The notes below the pieces were generated by a model. It was not told the origin of the DNA and did not search any database. It saw nothing but the letters and a program-made list of their open reading frames with translations. DNA of 42,899 nt from Gordoniibacillus chartarius (GTDB lineage Bacteria; Bacillota; Bacilli; Paenibacillales; NBRC-103111): NCBI RefSeq assembly GCF_042432825.1, contig NZ_JBHLWN010000085.1, positions 1 to 42,899 on the forward strand. The letters are read 5' to 3'. A program made the translations under genes and the position numbers. Below, in pieces: positions 15,969-23,058 of this stretch; position 1 is the first letter of the stretch; every line of letters begins with the position of its first letter.

Positions 15969-16331
15969 GTGTCGAAAAGATCATGGACCAAGCCGGAGCT
16001 ATCCAGGCTGCTGGAGCTTGCCAGAGAGTGCCCGCCTTCGATGATCGCCAGCGAGCTGAATCGACCAGTAACTTCCGTCCGTAAAAAGATGCGGGAGATT
16101 GGCGTAGAATATGTAAACGGTACCGAATGGCGTATCAAGCAAATCAATCGTATCATTTCGGACGAGACGCCCCAGCCGGAAATCAAGCGGCCGGCGGCGA
16201 AAAATTACGAATCCGAGGTGCTGGACGAATTTTGGCGTTCGCTTCTGTCGATGGCTCGCATAGCTAAAAAAACGGGCAGACAAATGGACGTCCTTGCCTT
16301 CATTAATACATACCGTAAAATTTCGCGCTAG
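15969..16331 (+). CDS. Small SANT/Myb-like HTH protein
   Basis: This 120-residue protein begins with a Myb/SANT-like helix-turn-helix (about 1-45): Trp at position 6 (SWTKPELSRLLELA), then IASELNRPVTSVRKKMREIG. The second half (about 75-120) is helical and has no recognised domain. It starts at GTG behind GGGGTTGAG. A perfect inverted repeat straddles its promoter, which suggests it binds there and regulates itself. It follows the exosortase/GT2 operon in the same direction and might control it. No relative with a known target was recognised. Confidence 0.65.
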   Translation: MSKRSWTKPELSRLLELARECPPSMIASELNRPVTSVRKKMREIGVEYVNGTEWRIKQINRIISDETPQPEIKRPAAKNYESEVLDEFWRSLLSMARIAKKTGRQMDVLAFINTYRKISR

Positions 16332-16451
16332 AACGGTCCGGGGGCAGCCTCACGCACACTACGACCGTAAGGAATCGATGAAATGGCGGAACGCGGCGAC
16401 ATTCGCTTCCGATACGATACACAATGCGGACAGGAACCAGCATAGCGGCAC

Positions 16452-16494
16452 AAAAAGGTGAAATCCCGAGCGCGGGGTTTTGCCTTTTTATTTT
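16452..16494 (+). terminator. Intrinsic terminator
   Basis: AAAAAGGTGAAATCCCG pairs with CGGGGTTTTGCCTTTTT through two G-U pairs, and the T-rich arm runs on into TATTTT. It separates the HTH gene from the MFS gene. The rest of 16332-16451 shows nothing else. Confidence 0.8.
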
Positions 16495-16541
16495 GCAGAT
16501 ATGGTTTAGAATGGGGAGACATACGATTGGAGAGATGAATT

Positions 16542-17861
16542 ATGCTGCACAAAATGTCGGGCGTCTACCGCACCTGCGATACGGCGATATGGATACGGGT
16601 GGTGGGGACGGCGCTGACTTCCGTTACGAATTTTATGCTGAGGCCGTTTCTTGTGCTGTATTTGCACGAGCGGATGGACGGTTCGATCCTGCTGCCGATG
16701 ATGATTGTCGGATTGCCGCCGCTGTGCGGGATGCTGATGAGCATCTACGGAGGGACGCTAAGCGACAAATACGGGCGCAAGCCGGTCATGCTCGCATCCT
16801 TATGGATTCAAGCGGTTTGTATGCTGGGGTACTTGCTCGCGGACGAAGTATGGCAGTATGCGCTTGTCGCCTCGTGCATCGGGCTCGGTAATGCGATGTT
16901 CATGCCTGCGGCTAATGCGCAGGTGGCGGACGTCGTTCCTCTGCAGAACAGGGCGAAGGTGTTCGCGCTGCTGCACACGGCGCTTAATGTCGGCGCGGCT
17001 GCAGGACCGCTGCTGGGGTTGCTGATGTTTGCCTGGCGGCCCGAGCTCGTATTCGTCATCTGCGCTGCATCGACGCTGCTGTATAGTGTGCTCGTGTGGC
17101 TGAAGGTACCGGAGACGAGGCCGCCTGGCGGTACGGGCGAGGCCGGGGATGGGGACTTGAAGGAAGGGGCCGATGGCTCCGGAAAGCGGGTGTCTGCGGA
17201 GCGGCTGCCTTGGATCCGTGGTGTCGTTCAAGGCTGGCAGGAGCATCGGGCGCTGTATTTGATTACGTTGTGCGCTTTAGTGCTGAACATGCTGTACGCT
17301 CAAGTCGAGACGACGCTCCCGCTGCATCTGCAAAAAAATCATCCGGACAACTATCAGGCGATGTTCGCGGCAATGCTTACGTTCAACGGATTGGCGGTGA
17401 TCGTCCTGCAGATGTGGATCGCCTCCCGCAGCGAGCATTTGCCGTCGTGTGCGGTGATCGGCGCCGCTTACTTGCTGTATGCGCTGGTGGCGCTAGGTTA
17501 TGGCTTTGCACCGTGGTTTTGGCTGCTGCTGGTTGTGGAATTCGTCTTTACGATCGGCGAAATGCTGCAGGGCCCGCATATTCAGAAGGTGATTTCGACG
17601 ATGGCCCCAGCGGACAAACGGGGATGGTATTTCTCCATCTTCAGCCTGAACTGGCAGCTGGCGAGGGCGGTCGGGCCGGTGCTGGGCGGCCTGCTGATGA
17701 ATGCCGTAGGCGGAGAAGCGATGTTTTCGCTGCTTGGCCTGCTTATTGCAGGTGCGGGGTTCGGCATGGTCGCGGTCGTCCGCAAAGCTACATCCGTCCA
17801 TGTGAAGCTTACATCTGTCCATGCACGAAAAGATACCGTTTCGGTTACAGTAGAGGGGTAA
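16542..17861 (+). CDS. MFS transporter, drug-efflux type
   Basis: This 439-residue protein has about twelve helices. The loop between helices 2 and 3 carries YGGTLSDKYGRKPVML, the major facilitator motif A (G..sDryGRr). A hydrophilic loop rich in Gly/Asp (about 190-225) separates the two six-helix halves. The first half resembles proton-driven drug exporters of the DHA1 type. The substrate cannot be read from sequence. The alpha-galactosidase gene starts 35 bases after it, so sugar transport was considered, but the motifs favour efflux. Confidence 0.87.
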   Translation: MLHKMSGVYRTCDTAIWIRVVGTALTSVTNFMLRPFLVLYLHERMDGSILLPMMIVGLPPLCGMLMSIYGGTLSDKYGRKPVMLASLWIQAVCMLGYLLADEVWQYALVASCIGLGNAMFMPAANAQVADVVPLQNRAKVFALLHTALNVGAAAGPLLGLLMFAWRPELVFVICAASTLLYSVLVWLKVPETRPPGGTGEAGDGDLKEGADGSGKRVSAERLPWIRGVVQGWQEHRALYLITLCALVLNMLYAQVETTLPLHLQKNHPDNYQAMFAAMLTFNGLAVIVLQMWIASRSEHLPSCAVIGAAYLLYALVALGYGFAPWFWLLLVVEFVFTIGEMLQGPHIQKVISTMAPADKRGWYFSIFSLNWQLARAVGPVLGGLLMNAVGGEAMFSLLGLLIAGAGFGMVAVVRKATSVHVKLTSVHARKDTVSVTVEG

Positions 17862-17896
17862 CCTTACCTTGATCGAAAAGTAGGAGGCTGACATTC

Positions 17897-20086
17897 GTGC
17901 CTATTCATTATGATGCCGGCTCGCGAACGTTTCATCTGCAGACGTCCGGAACGAGCTATGCCATGCAAGTCATAAAGACCGGCGTACTGACGCACCTGTA
18001 TTGGGGAAGCAAGGTACGCGGCACGTCGCTGGACAAGCTGCTTCAGACGGCGTCGCGGGCGTCTTTCTCGCCGACGCCATTCCCGGAAGACGGTTCGATT
18101 TCCTTCGATTCCTTGCCGCAGGAGTATCCGGCCTACGGGACGAGCGATTTCCGCCACCCGGCCTATCAAGTGCAGCTGGCGAACGGCTCCACCGTGACGG
18201 AGCTGCTGTACCGGTCCCATCGGATCATCGCCGGGAAGCCGGCCCTGGCAGGGCTGCCCGCTACATATGTCGAGGCGGACGATGAGGCGGATACGCTGGA
18301 GATTGAGCTTGTCGACGATACGGCGGGGCTGAAGGCCGTGCTCAGCTATACGGCGTTTCGCCACTTCGATGCGATCACGCGGTCCGTCCGCTTTGAGAAC
18401 ATCGGCGGGCAGCCGCTGCGCTTGCTGCGAGCGCTTAGTGCTTCCGTCGATTTCCCGCACAGGGATTTTGAAGTGTTGAATTTGTACGGCTCCTGGTCAC
18501 GTGAGCGCTGGATCGAACGCCGTCCGCTGACGTCGGGCATGTATTCGGTCAGCAGCTCGCGCGGCTCCTCGTCACACAATCAAAATCCGTTTCTGGCGCT
18601 GCTGTCGCCGGGAGCGGACGAGGACAGCGGCGACGTCTACGGCGTCAACCTCGTATACAGCGGCAATTTTGCGGCCCATGCGGAAAGCGACCAATACCAC
18701 ACAAGCCGCCTGTCCATCGGACTCAATCCGTTCGATTGGAGCTGGCTGCTGGAGCCGGGAGATACGTTCCAGACGCCGGAGGCGGTCATGGTGCATTCGG
18801 CGCAAGGGCTCGGCGGCATGTCGCGCAAGTTCCACAGCTTGTACCGCAAGCGGCTATGCCGCGGGCTGTACCGCGACGAGCCGCGTCCGATTCTCGTGAA
18901 CAACTGGGAAGCGACGTATTTCGATTTCACCGCGGATAAAATCGAGAGCATCGCCCGTGCCGGCAAAGAGCTCGGCATCGAGCTGTTCGTGCTGGACGAC
19001 GGCTGGTTCGGCAAGCGTGACAGCGATAACAGCTCGCTCGGCGACTGGTTCGTCGATAAGAAGAAGCTGCCGAACGGGCTGGAGGAACTCGTAGAACGGG
19101 TGCGAAGCCTTGAGATGCAGTTCGGCCTCTGGTTCGAGCCGGAGATGGTGTCGCCGGACAGCGAGCTGTACCGGGCGCACCCGGATTGGTGCCTGCATGT
19201 GCCGGACCGGCGGAGGACGGAGGGCCGCAACCAGCTCATTCTCGATTTCTCGCGCGCCGACGTGCGGGAAGCGGTCTACACGATGGTTAGCGACATCTTG
19301 CGCAGCGCTCCGATCACTTACGTGAAGTGGGATATGAACCGCAACATGACGGAGATCGGCTCGGCGGCTTTGCCTGCGGAGCGGCAGCGCGAGACGGCGC
19401 ACCGATATATGCTCGGCCTGTACGAGCTGCTGGAGCGTATCACTTCGGAGTTCCCGCACGTGCTGTTCGAGAGCTGCTCGGGCGGCGGCGGCCGTTTCGA
19501 TCCGGGGATGCTGTATTACATGCCGCAGACGTGGACCAGCGATAACACGGATGCCGTCGAGCGGCTGAAAATTCAGTACGGTACGTCGATCGTGTACCCG
19601 ATTTCTACGATGGGAGCGCATGTGTCGGCCGTACCGAACCATCAGGTGCACCGCGTGACGTCGCTCGAAATGCGGGGACACGTAGCGATGTCCGGCAACT
19701 TCGGCTATGAGCTCGATCTGACGAAGTTCAGCGACGAGGAAATGGACGTCGTAAAGCGGCAGGTGGCCGAATACAAGAGCTTGCGGCATCTCGTTCAATT
19801 CGGCGACCAGTACAGGCTGCTTAGTCCGTTCGAGGGCAATGAGACGGCGTGGATGGTCGTCGCCGAGGATCGGAGCGATGCGATGGTCGCCTGGTTCCGC
19901 GTGCTGGCCATATCGCATCAGCCGCTCCGGCGCCTGCGCTTGAAGGGGCTCGACCCGAACCGCGATTACATGCTGGAAGCGACTGGAGACGTATATGGCG
20001 GCGACGAGCTGATGCATGCGGGCATCGCGCTGCCGGATGTGAAGGGCGACTTCCAGAGCGTGCTGTGGCGGTTTACGGCGCGGTAG
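17897..20086 (+). CDS. Alpha-galactosidase, glycoside hydrolase family 36
   Basis: This 729-residue protein has the GH36 layout: N-terminal beta-sandwich (about 1-325), TIM barrel (about 330-640) and C-terminal beta domain. The nucleophile is D479 in YVKWDMNRNMTE and the acid/base is D549 in TWTSDNTDAVER, positions close to those of Geobacillus AgaA. VLDDGWFGKRD and WFEPEMVSPDSELYR are also family hallmarks. It removes alpha-1,6-galactose from raffinose-type sugars and galactomannan fragments. No signal peptide, so it is intracellular. GTG starts nine bases after TAGGAGG. No sugar transporter or regulator lies next to it apart from the MFS gene upstream. Confidence 0.95.
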   Translation: MPIHYDAGSRTFHLQTSGTSYAMQVIKTGVLTHLYWGSKVRGTSLDKLLQTASRASFSPTPFPEDGSISFDSLPQEYPAYGTSDFRHPAYQVQLANGSTVTELLYRSHRIIAGKPALAGLPATYVEADDEADTLEIELVDDTAGLKAVLSYTAFRHFDAITRSVRFENIGGQPLRLLRALSASVDFPHRDFEVLNLYGSWSRERWIERRPLTSGMYSVSSSRGSSSHNQNPFLALLSPGADEDSGDVYGVNLVYSGNFAAHAESDQYHTSRLSIGLNPFDWSWLLEPGDTFQTPEAVMVHSAQGLGGMSRKFHSLYRKRLCRGLYRDEPRPILVNNWEATYFDFTADKIESIARAGKELGIELFVLDDGWFGKRDSDNSSLGDWFVDKKKLPNGLEELVERVRSLEMQFGLWFEPEMVSPDSELYRAHPDWCLHVPDRRRTEGRNQLILDFSRADVREAVYTMVSDILRSAPITYVKWDMNRNMTEIGSAALPAERQRETAHRYMLGLYELLERITSEFPHVLFESCSGGGGRFDPGMLYYMPQTWTSDNTDAVERLKIQYGTSIVYPISTMGAHVSAVPNHQVHRVTSLEMRGHVAMSGNFGYELDLTKFSDEEMDVVKRQVAEYKSLRHLVQFGDQYRLLSPFEGNETAWMVVAEDRSDAMVAWFRVLAISHQPLRRLRLKGLDPNRDYMLEATGDVYGGDELMHAGIALPDVKGDFQSVLWRFTAR

Positions 20087-20381
20087 CAGGCTGTTGGGAT
20101 AGGGCTTTTAGGGCTTGAAGGGGCAAACATATTGCTTCTCCGATTTATGAAAGGATTCGTTCGAAATAAGCGGCCTTGAAGTCGTTATAATTGCCGAATG
20201 AGTGCATTGCAGCAAAATAACGGTTTTTGACGGCGTTAAAGTTATGTCATTGGGTAGAAAAGGGGCAATGTTTCGATTTCCGCTCCAGATTGCGCCTTTG
20301 AAATCCGCTAATTTCCAAGTAATAACGTTCTCCTTCGAAATAACGCCTCACCAAACCGTTATCTTCGACAGACTATGAATG
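20087..20381. repeat. Non-coding stretch with recurring CGAAATAA-type boxes
   Basis: No ORF of note. CGAAATAA occurs at 20162 and 20336, AATAACG variants at 20217, 20321 and 20339, and an inverted CCGTTAT near 20357. The recurrence suggests an interspersed genomic repeat or a remnant, not a gene. Confidence 0.4.
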
Positions 20382-20426
20382 AAGGACAAGCGTGCCCTAG
20401 CCGGGCGCCGCTTGTCCTTATTTTTT
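20382..20426 (+). terminator. Intrinsic terminator
   Basis: AAGGACAAGCG (20382-20392) and CGCTTGTCCTT (20409-20419) are perfect arms around a GC-rich loop, followed by A and six T. It ends transcription from the alpha-galactosidase side and insulates the two-component operon. Confidence 0.9.
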
Positions 20427-20434
20427 ATCGCTTA

Positions 20435-20448
20435 ATACTTTTGTAAGA
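20435..20448 (+). promoter_or_regulatory. Shared box ATACTTTTGTAAGA, copy 1
   Basis: This 14-mer recurs exactly at 22317-22330, ahead of the next transcription unit. Here it lies 23 to 36 bases before a TATAAT at 20471-20476 that lacks a good -35, as expected of an activator-dependent promoter. The neighbouring response regulator is the obvious candidate binder. Confidence 0.5.
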
Positions 20449-20511
20449 GATGGCGGTTTTGCGCCTGCGATATAATAGAAGAAATAGGGTCCATGGAAAG
20501 GAATGGCGAGG

Positions 20512-21264
20512 ATGCCTCTTACGATATTGGTAGCGGATGATGAAGCCAACATAACGGACGTTTGCGCCCGCTATTTGGAGCGGGAGGGCTATCGCGTGCT
20601 CACTGCCGCTGACGGCGAGGAGGCGCTGCAGCTGTGGCGCAGCGACGCTCCCGATCTGATCGTGCTCGACCTGATGATGCCAAAGAAGGATGGTTGGCAG
20701 GTTTGTGAGGAAATCCGCAATGAGCAGGAGGTACCGATTGTCATGCTGACGGCTCGAGGCGAGGAGCGGGACCGTCTGGTGGGGCTGACGCTAGGCGCGG
20801 ACGATTACTTGGTGAAGCCGTTCAGTCCGCGTGAGCTCGTCTTGAGGGTCAAGGCTATTCTTCGCCGGGAACGGAGGTACGCGGCACTTGAAGCGGCAGG
20901 AGAAAGCGCAAGCCGGGCGGGTCAAGGGACAGCAGCAAAGGTATCGATGGACGACGTGCTCAGCTACCCGGGACTCGAAATCAATTTGCAGACCCGTTGC
21001 GTAGCAGCTGATGGCAGGAATGTTGAGTTGACAGTGAAAGAGTTCGAGCTTCTGGTTCTGCTGGCCGGCAGGCCGGGTCATGTATTTTCGCGGAATCAAC
21101 TGCTTAATCAAGTATGGTCGACGGATTATTACGGTGATACGACGACCGTTACGGTGCACATTCGGCGGCTTCGCGAGAAAATCGAGGTCGAGCCCTCGCA
21201 GCCGGCGCTGATCAAGACTGTCTGGGGAGTCGGTTATAAATTTGAAGGGAAGTACCGGACATGA
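20512..21264 (+). CDS. OmpR/PhoB-family response regulator
   Basis: This 250-residue protein has a receiver domain (phospho-acceptor D53 in VLDLMMPKKDG, switch T in MLTARGEE, K in VKPF) and a winged-helix domain (VTVHIRRLREKI, ending WGVGYKFEGKY). A longer than usual linker lies near 125-150. ATG 20512 is preferred over 20503 because GGAAAGGA ends nine bases before it and touches the earlier codon. Its stop overlaps the start of the kinase gene (ATGA), so the pair is translated together. An identical box before this operon and before the Met-rich gene suggests both are its targets. Confidence 0.93.
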   Translation: MPLTILVADDEANITDVCARYLEREGYRVLTAADGEEALQLWRSDAPDLIVLDLMMPKKDGWQVCEEIRNEQEVPIVMLTARGEERDRLVGLTLGADDYLVKPFSPRELVLRVKAILRRERRYAALEAAGESASRAGQGTAAKVSMDDVLSYPGLEINLQTRCVAADGRNVELTVKEFELLVLLAGRPGHVFSRNQLLNQVWSTDYYGDTTTVTVHIRRLREKIEVEPSQPALIKTVWGVGYKFEGKYRT

Positions 21265-22307
21265 GGCTGCGTTCTTATCTGCTGTTTGCTAACGGGATTA
21301 GTATCGGCATTATTTTGCTGAGCTTGTTTGTATGTTACCACTACATGCTGCTGAAAGCGGCTGAAACGGTGCTGCTTGCGACAGTGACTTTTGGCGCGGC
21401 GGCCGTTTCGTTTACGGTTCATTTTGCATGGACCAAGCGCCTCGTTCATTCGCTTCGCCGATTGACGGAGGCGACGGAGCGGATGGCCGGAGGCCGCTTC
21501 GAAAACGTTTCCTCGCTGAACGGACCGCTCGAGTTTCGCCGGTTGGCTCATTCGTTCAACGAAATGTCGGTTCGGCTGCAGGCAAGCTTCACTCAGCTGC
21601 AATCGGTCGAAGCGTCCCGCCGGGAGCTTGTAGCGAATATATCGCATGACTTACGGACGCCGCTGGCGTCGGTGCAGTCCTTTGTCGAGGCGCTGGAGGA
21701 CGACATCGTCCAAGACCAGGCGACGCAGCACAAATATCTTCGAACGATTCGGGCCGAGACGCTGCGGCTCAGCCGGATGATCGACGATTTATTCGAGCTT
21801 TCCCAGCTCCATGCGGGCAACCGGCCGTTCCTGCCCGAAGCCTGTGACGTCGATACGCTGCTGGTGGAGACGCTGCAAGGCTGTGAGCTGCTGCTTCTGG
21901 AGAAGCGCATCGAGGTTGCCGTGTCGATTCCGGAAGAGATGCCGCAGCTGTTGGCGATGCCGTTCGAGCTGAAGCGCGTAATAGGCAATTTGCTGCAAAA
22001 TGCGATCAGGCATTCCCCTTTCGAGGGCGGGATTCGTATTGCAGTGACATTGGAGGACGATAGGTCGGCCAAATTCGAGGTTGAGGATGAGGGCGAAGGG
22101 ATCGCAGCCGAGGATGCCCGGCATATATTCGAACGGTTATATCGTGTGGACCGGTCTCGTACCCGCGCGAGCGGCGGTGCCGGCTTGGGGCTGGCAATTG
22201 CGAAGTCGATCGTGGAGCTGCACGGAGGACGCATCGGGGTGGAAAGCGAGCCCGGAAGCGGAAGCTTGTTCTGGTTCACGATACCGTTGATGATAGAGAA
22301 TCGATAG
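21261..22307 (+). CDS. Sensor histidine kinase, HAMP type
   Basis: This 348-residue kinase has two N-terminal helices (about 7-27 and 33-53) separated by only a few residues, so it has almost no external sensor domain. A HAMP linker follows (about 55-108), then HisKA with H129 in ANISHDLRTPLASV, and an ATPase domain with NLLQNAIRHS, DEGEGI and GGAGLGLAIAKSIVELHGG. The short extracytoplasmic loop is typical of intramembrane-sensing kinases that detect envelope stress or an accessory protein. It partners the overlapping response regulator. The signal is unknown; the secreted Met-rich protein next door makes metal or envelope cues worth considering. Confidence 0.93.
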   Translation: MRLRSYLLFANGISIGIILLSLFVCYHYMLLKAAETVLLATVTFGAAAVSFTVHFAWTKRLVHSLRRLTEATERMAGGRFENVSSLNGPLEFRRLAHSFNEMSVRLQASFTQLQSVEASRRELVANISHDLRTPLASVQSFVEALEDDIVQDQATQHKYLRTIRAETLRLSRMIDDLFELSQLHAGNRPFLPEACDVDTLLVETLQGCELLLLEKRIEVAVSIPEEMPQLLAMPFELKRVIGNLLQNAIRHSPFEGGIRIAVTLEDDRSAKFEVEDEGEGIAAEDARHIFERLYRVDRSRTRASGGAGLGLAIAKSIVELHGGRIGVESEPGSGSLFWFTIPLMIENR

Positions 22308-22316
22308 AGACGGTTT

Positions 22317-22330
22317 ATACTTTTGTAAGA
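22317..22330 (+). promoter_or_regulatory. Shared box ATACTTTTGTAAGA, copy 2
   Basis: Exact copy of the 14-mer at 20435-20448, ten bases after the kinase stop codon and about 80 bases before the ribosome-binding site of the Met-rich gene. It suggests that gene is controlled by the same regulator as the two-component operon. Confidence 0.5.
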
Positions 22331-22411
22331 ATCGCGTTATAGATCGATAAGATGTCTCCTGTAAAGTGGGTATTGCAAGGGAGCCTACTATACAAGGAGG
22401 AAAATGAACAA

Positions 22412-22975
22412 ATGAAAAACTGGAAAGCATGGGTAGCCGCTTCATCTTTAACGTTAGCGCTGATGGTGCCAGTGCAGGGCCATTCATTCGCAGAGCAGTC
22501 GGACATGATGGCGGCCAAAATCGATTACAGCAAGCTGGAAGTGCGCACGGTCGAAGGGATGGAGCTGGTGCCGCTGCGCCAAGCCGCGGAGATGCTCGGA
22601 TTTTCGGTAGAGTGGAACGGTATGGAGAGATCGATTACGCTTTCTCGAAGCAAGATGGGGATGGAAGAGAGCGGCATGGCGGGCAAAGAGATGATGGAAG
22701 AGAGCATGATGGGGAAAGAAATGATGGAGAACGGCATGATGGAGAACGGCATGATGGAGAACGGCATGATGGAGAAAGAAATGATGGAGAACGATGTGGA
22801 CGAGAATGACATGATGGAGAAATATACGGTTAAAATTACGATCGGCAGCAAAACCGCCTTAGTTTCGATGACGGAGCGCATGCTGGAGAATGTGCCGGTT
22901 TTGCTGGACCATACAACATATGTGACCAAACCGTTCGTCGAATCGTTCTTGGCGGGAGCGCCCATGATGAACTAG
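22412..22975 (+). CDS. Secreted Met-rich protein with split copper-amine-oxidase-like domain
   Basis: This 187-residue protein has a signal peptide (about 1-29, ending near SFAEQ). Residues about 35-80 (VEGMELVPLRQAAEMLGF, then EWNGMERSITLSR) and about 138-185 (TVKITIGSKTALV, YVTKPFVESFL) together form one copper-amine-oxidase N-terminal-like domain, a common cell-surface module in Paenibacillus. Between the halves lies an acidic, Met-rich insertion containing five 5-residue MMEN(G)-type repeats. Spaced methionines can bind Cu(I) or Ag(I), so metal capture is possible but unproven. ATG 22412 follows AAGGAGG by eleven bases. The gene is apparently co-regulated with the kinase pair upstream through a shared box. 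Confidence 0.8.
   Translation: MKNWKAWVAASSLTLALMVPVQGHSFAEQSDMMAAKIDYSKLEVRTVEGMELVPLRQAAEMLGFSVEWNGMERSITLSRSKMGMEESGMAGKEMMEESMMGKEMMENGMMENGMMENGMMEKEMMENDVDENDMMEKYTVKITIGSKTALVSMTERMLENVPVLLDHTTYVTKPFVESFLAGAPMMN
22721..22795 (+). repeat. Five tandem 15-bp repeats in the Met-rich gene
   Basis: ATGATGGAGAACGGC is repeated exactly three times from 22721 to 22765, followed by two variants to 22795. Each unit encodes MMENG or a close variant. Near-identity of units implies recent expansion. Confidence 0.93.
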
Positions 22976-23058
22976 CGTTTGTCTGAAGCGGAAGCAAGCC
23001 ATTGGCCCGTGCGTTCCGTTATACTGAATGTAGAAGCCGGTGAAACGGGGGGATCGCT

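Noticed and set aside
18854..20017. 387-codon open frame on the minus strand
   Set aside because: It lies wholly antisense to the GH36 catalytic domain, whose active-site motifs are intact. No start signal or recognisable domain.
22721..22795. Short regular repeats considered as a CRISPR or regulatory array
   Set aside because: Fifteen-base units without spacers, in frame within a coding sequence.
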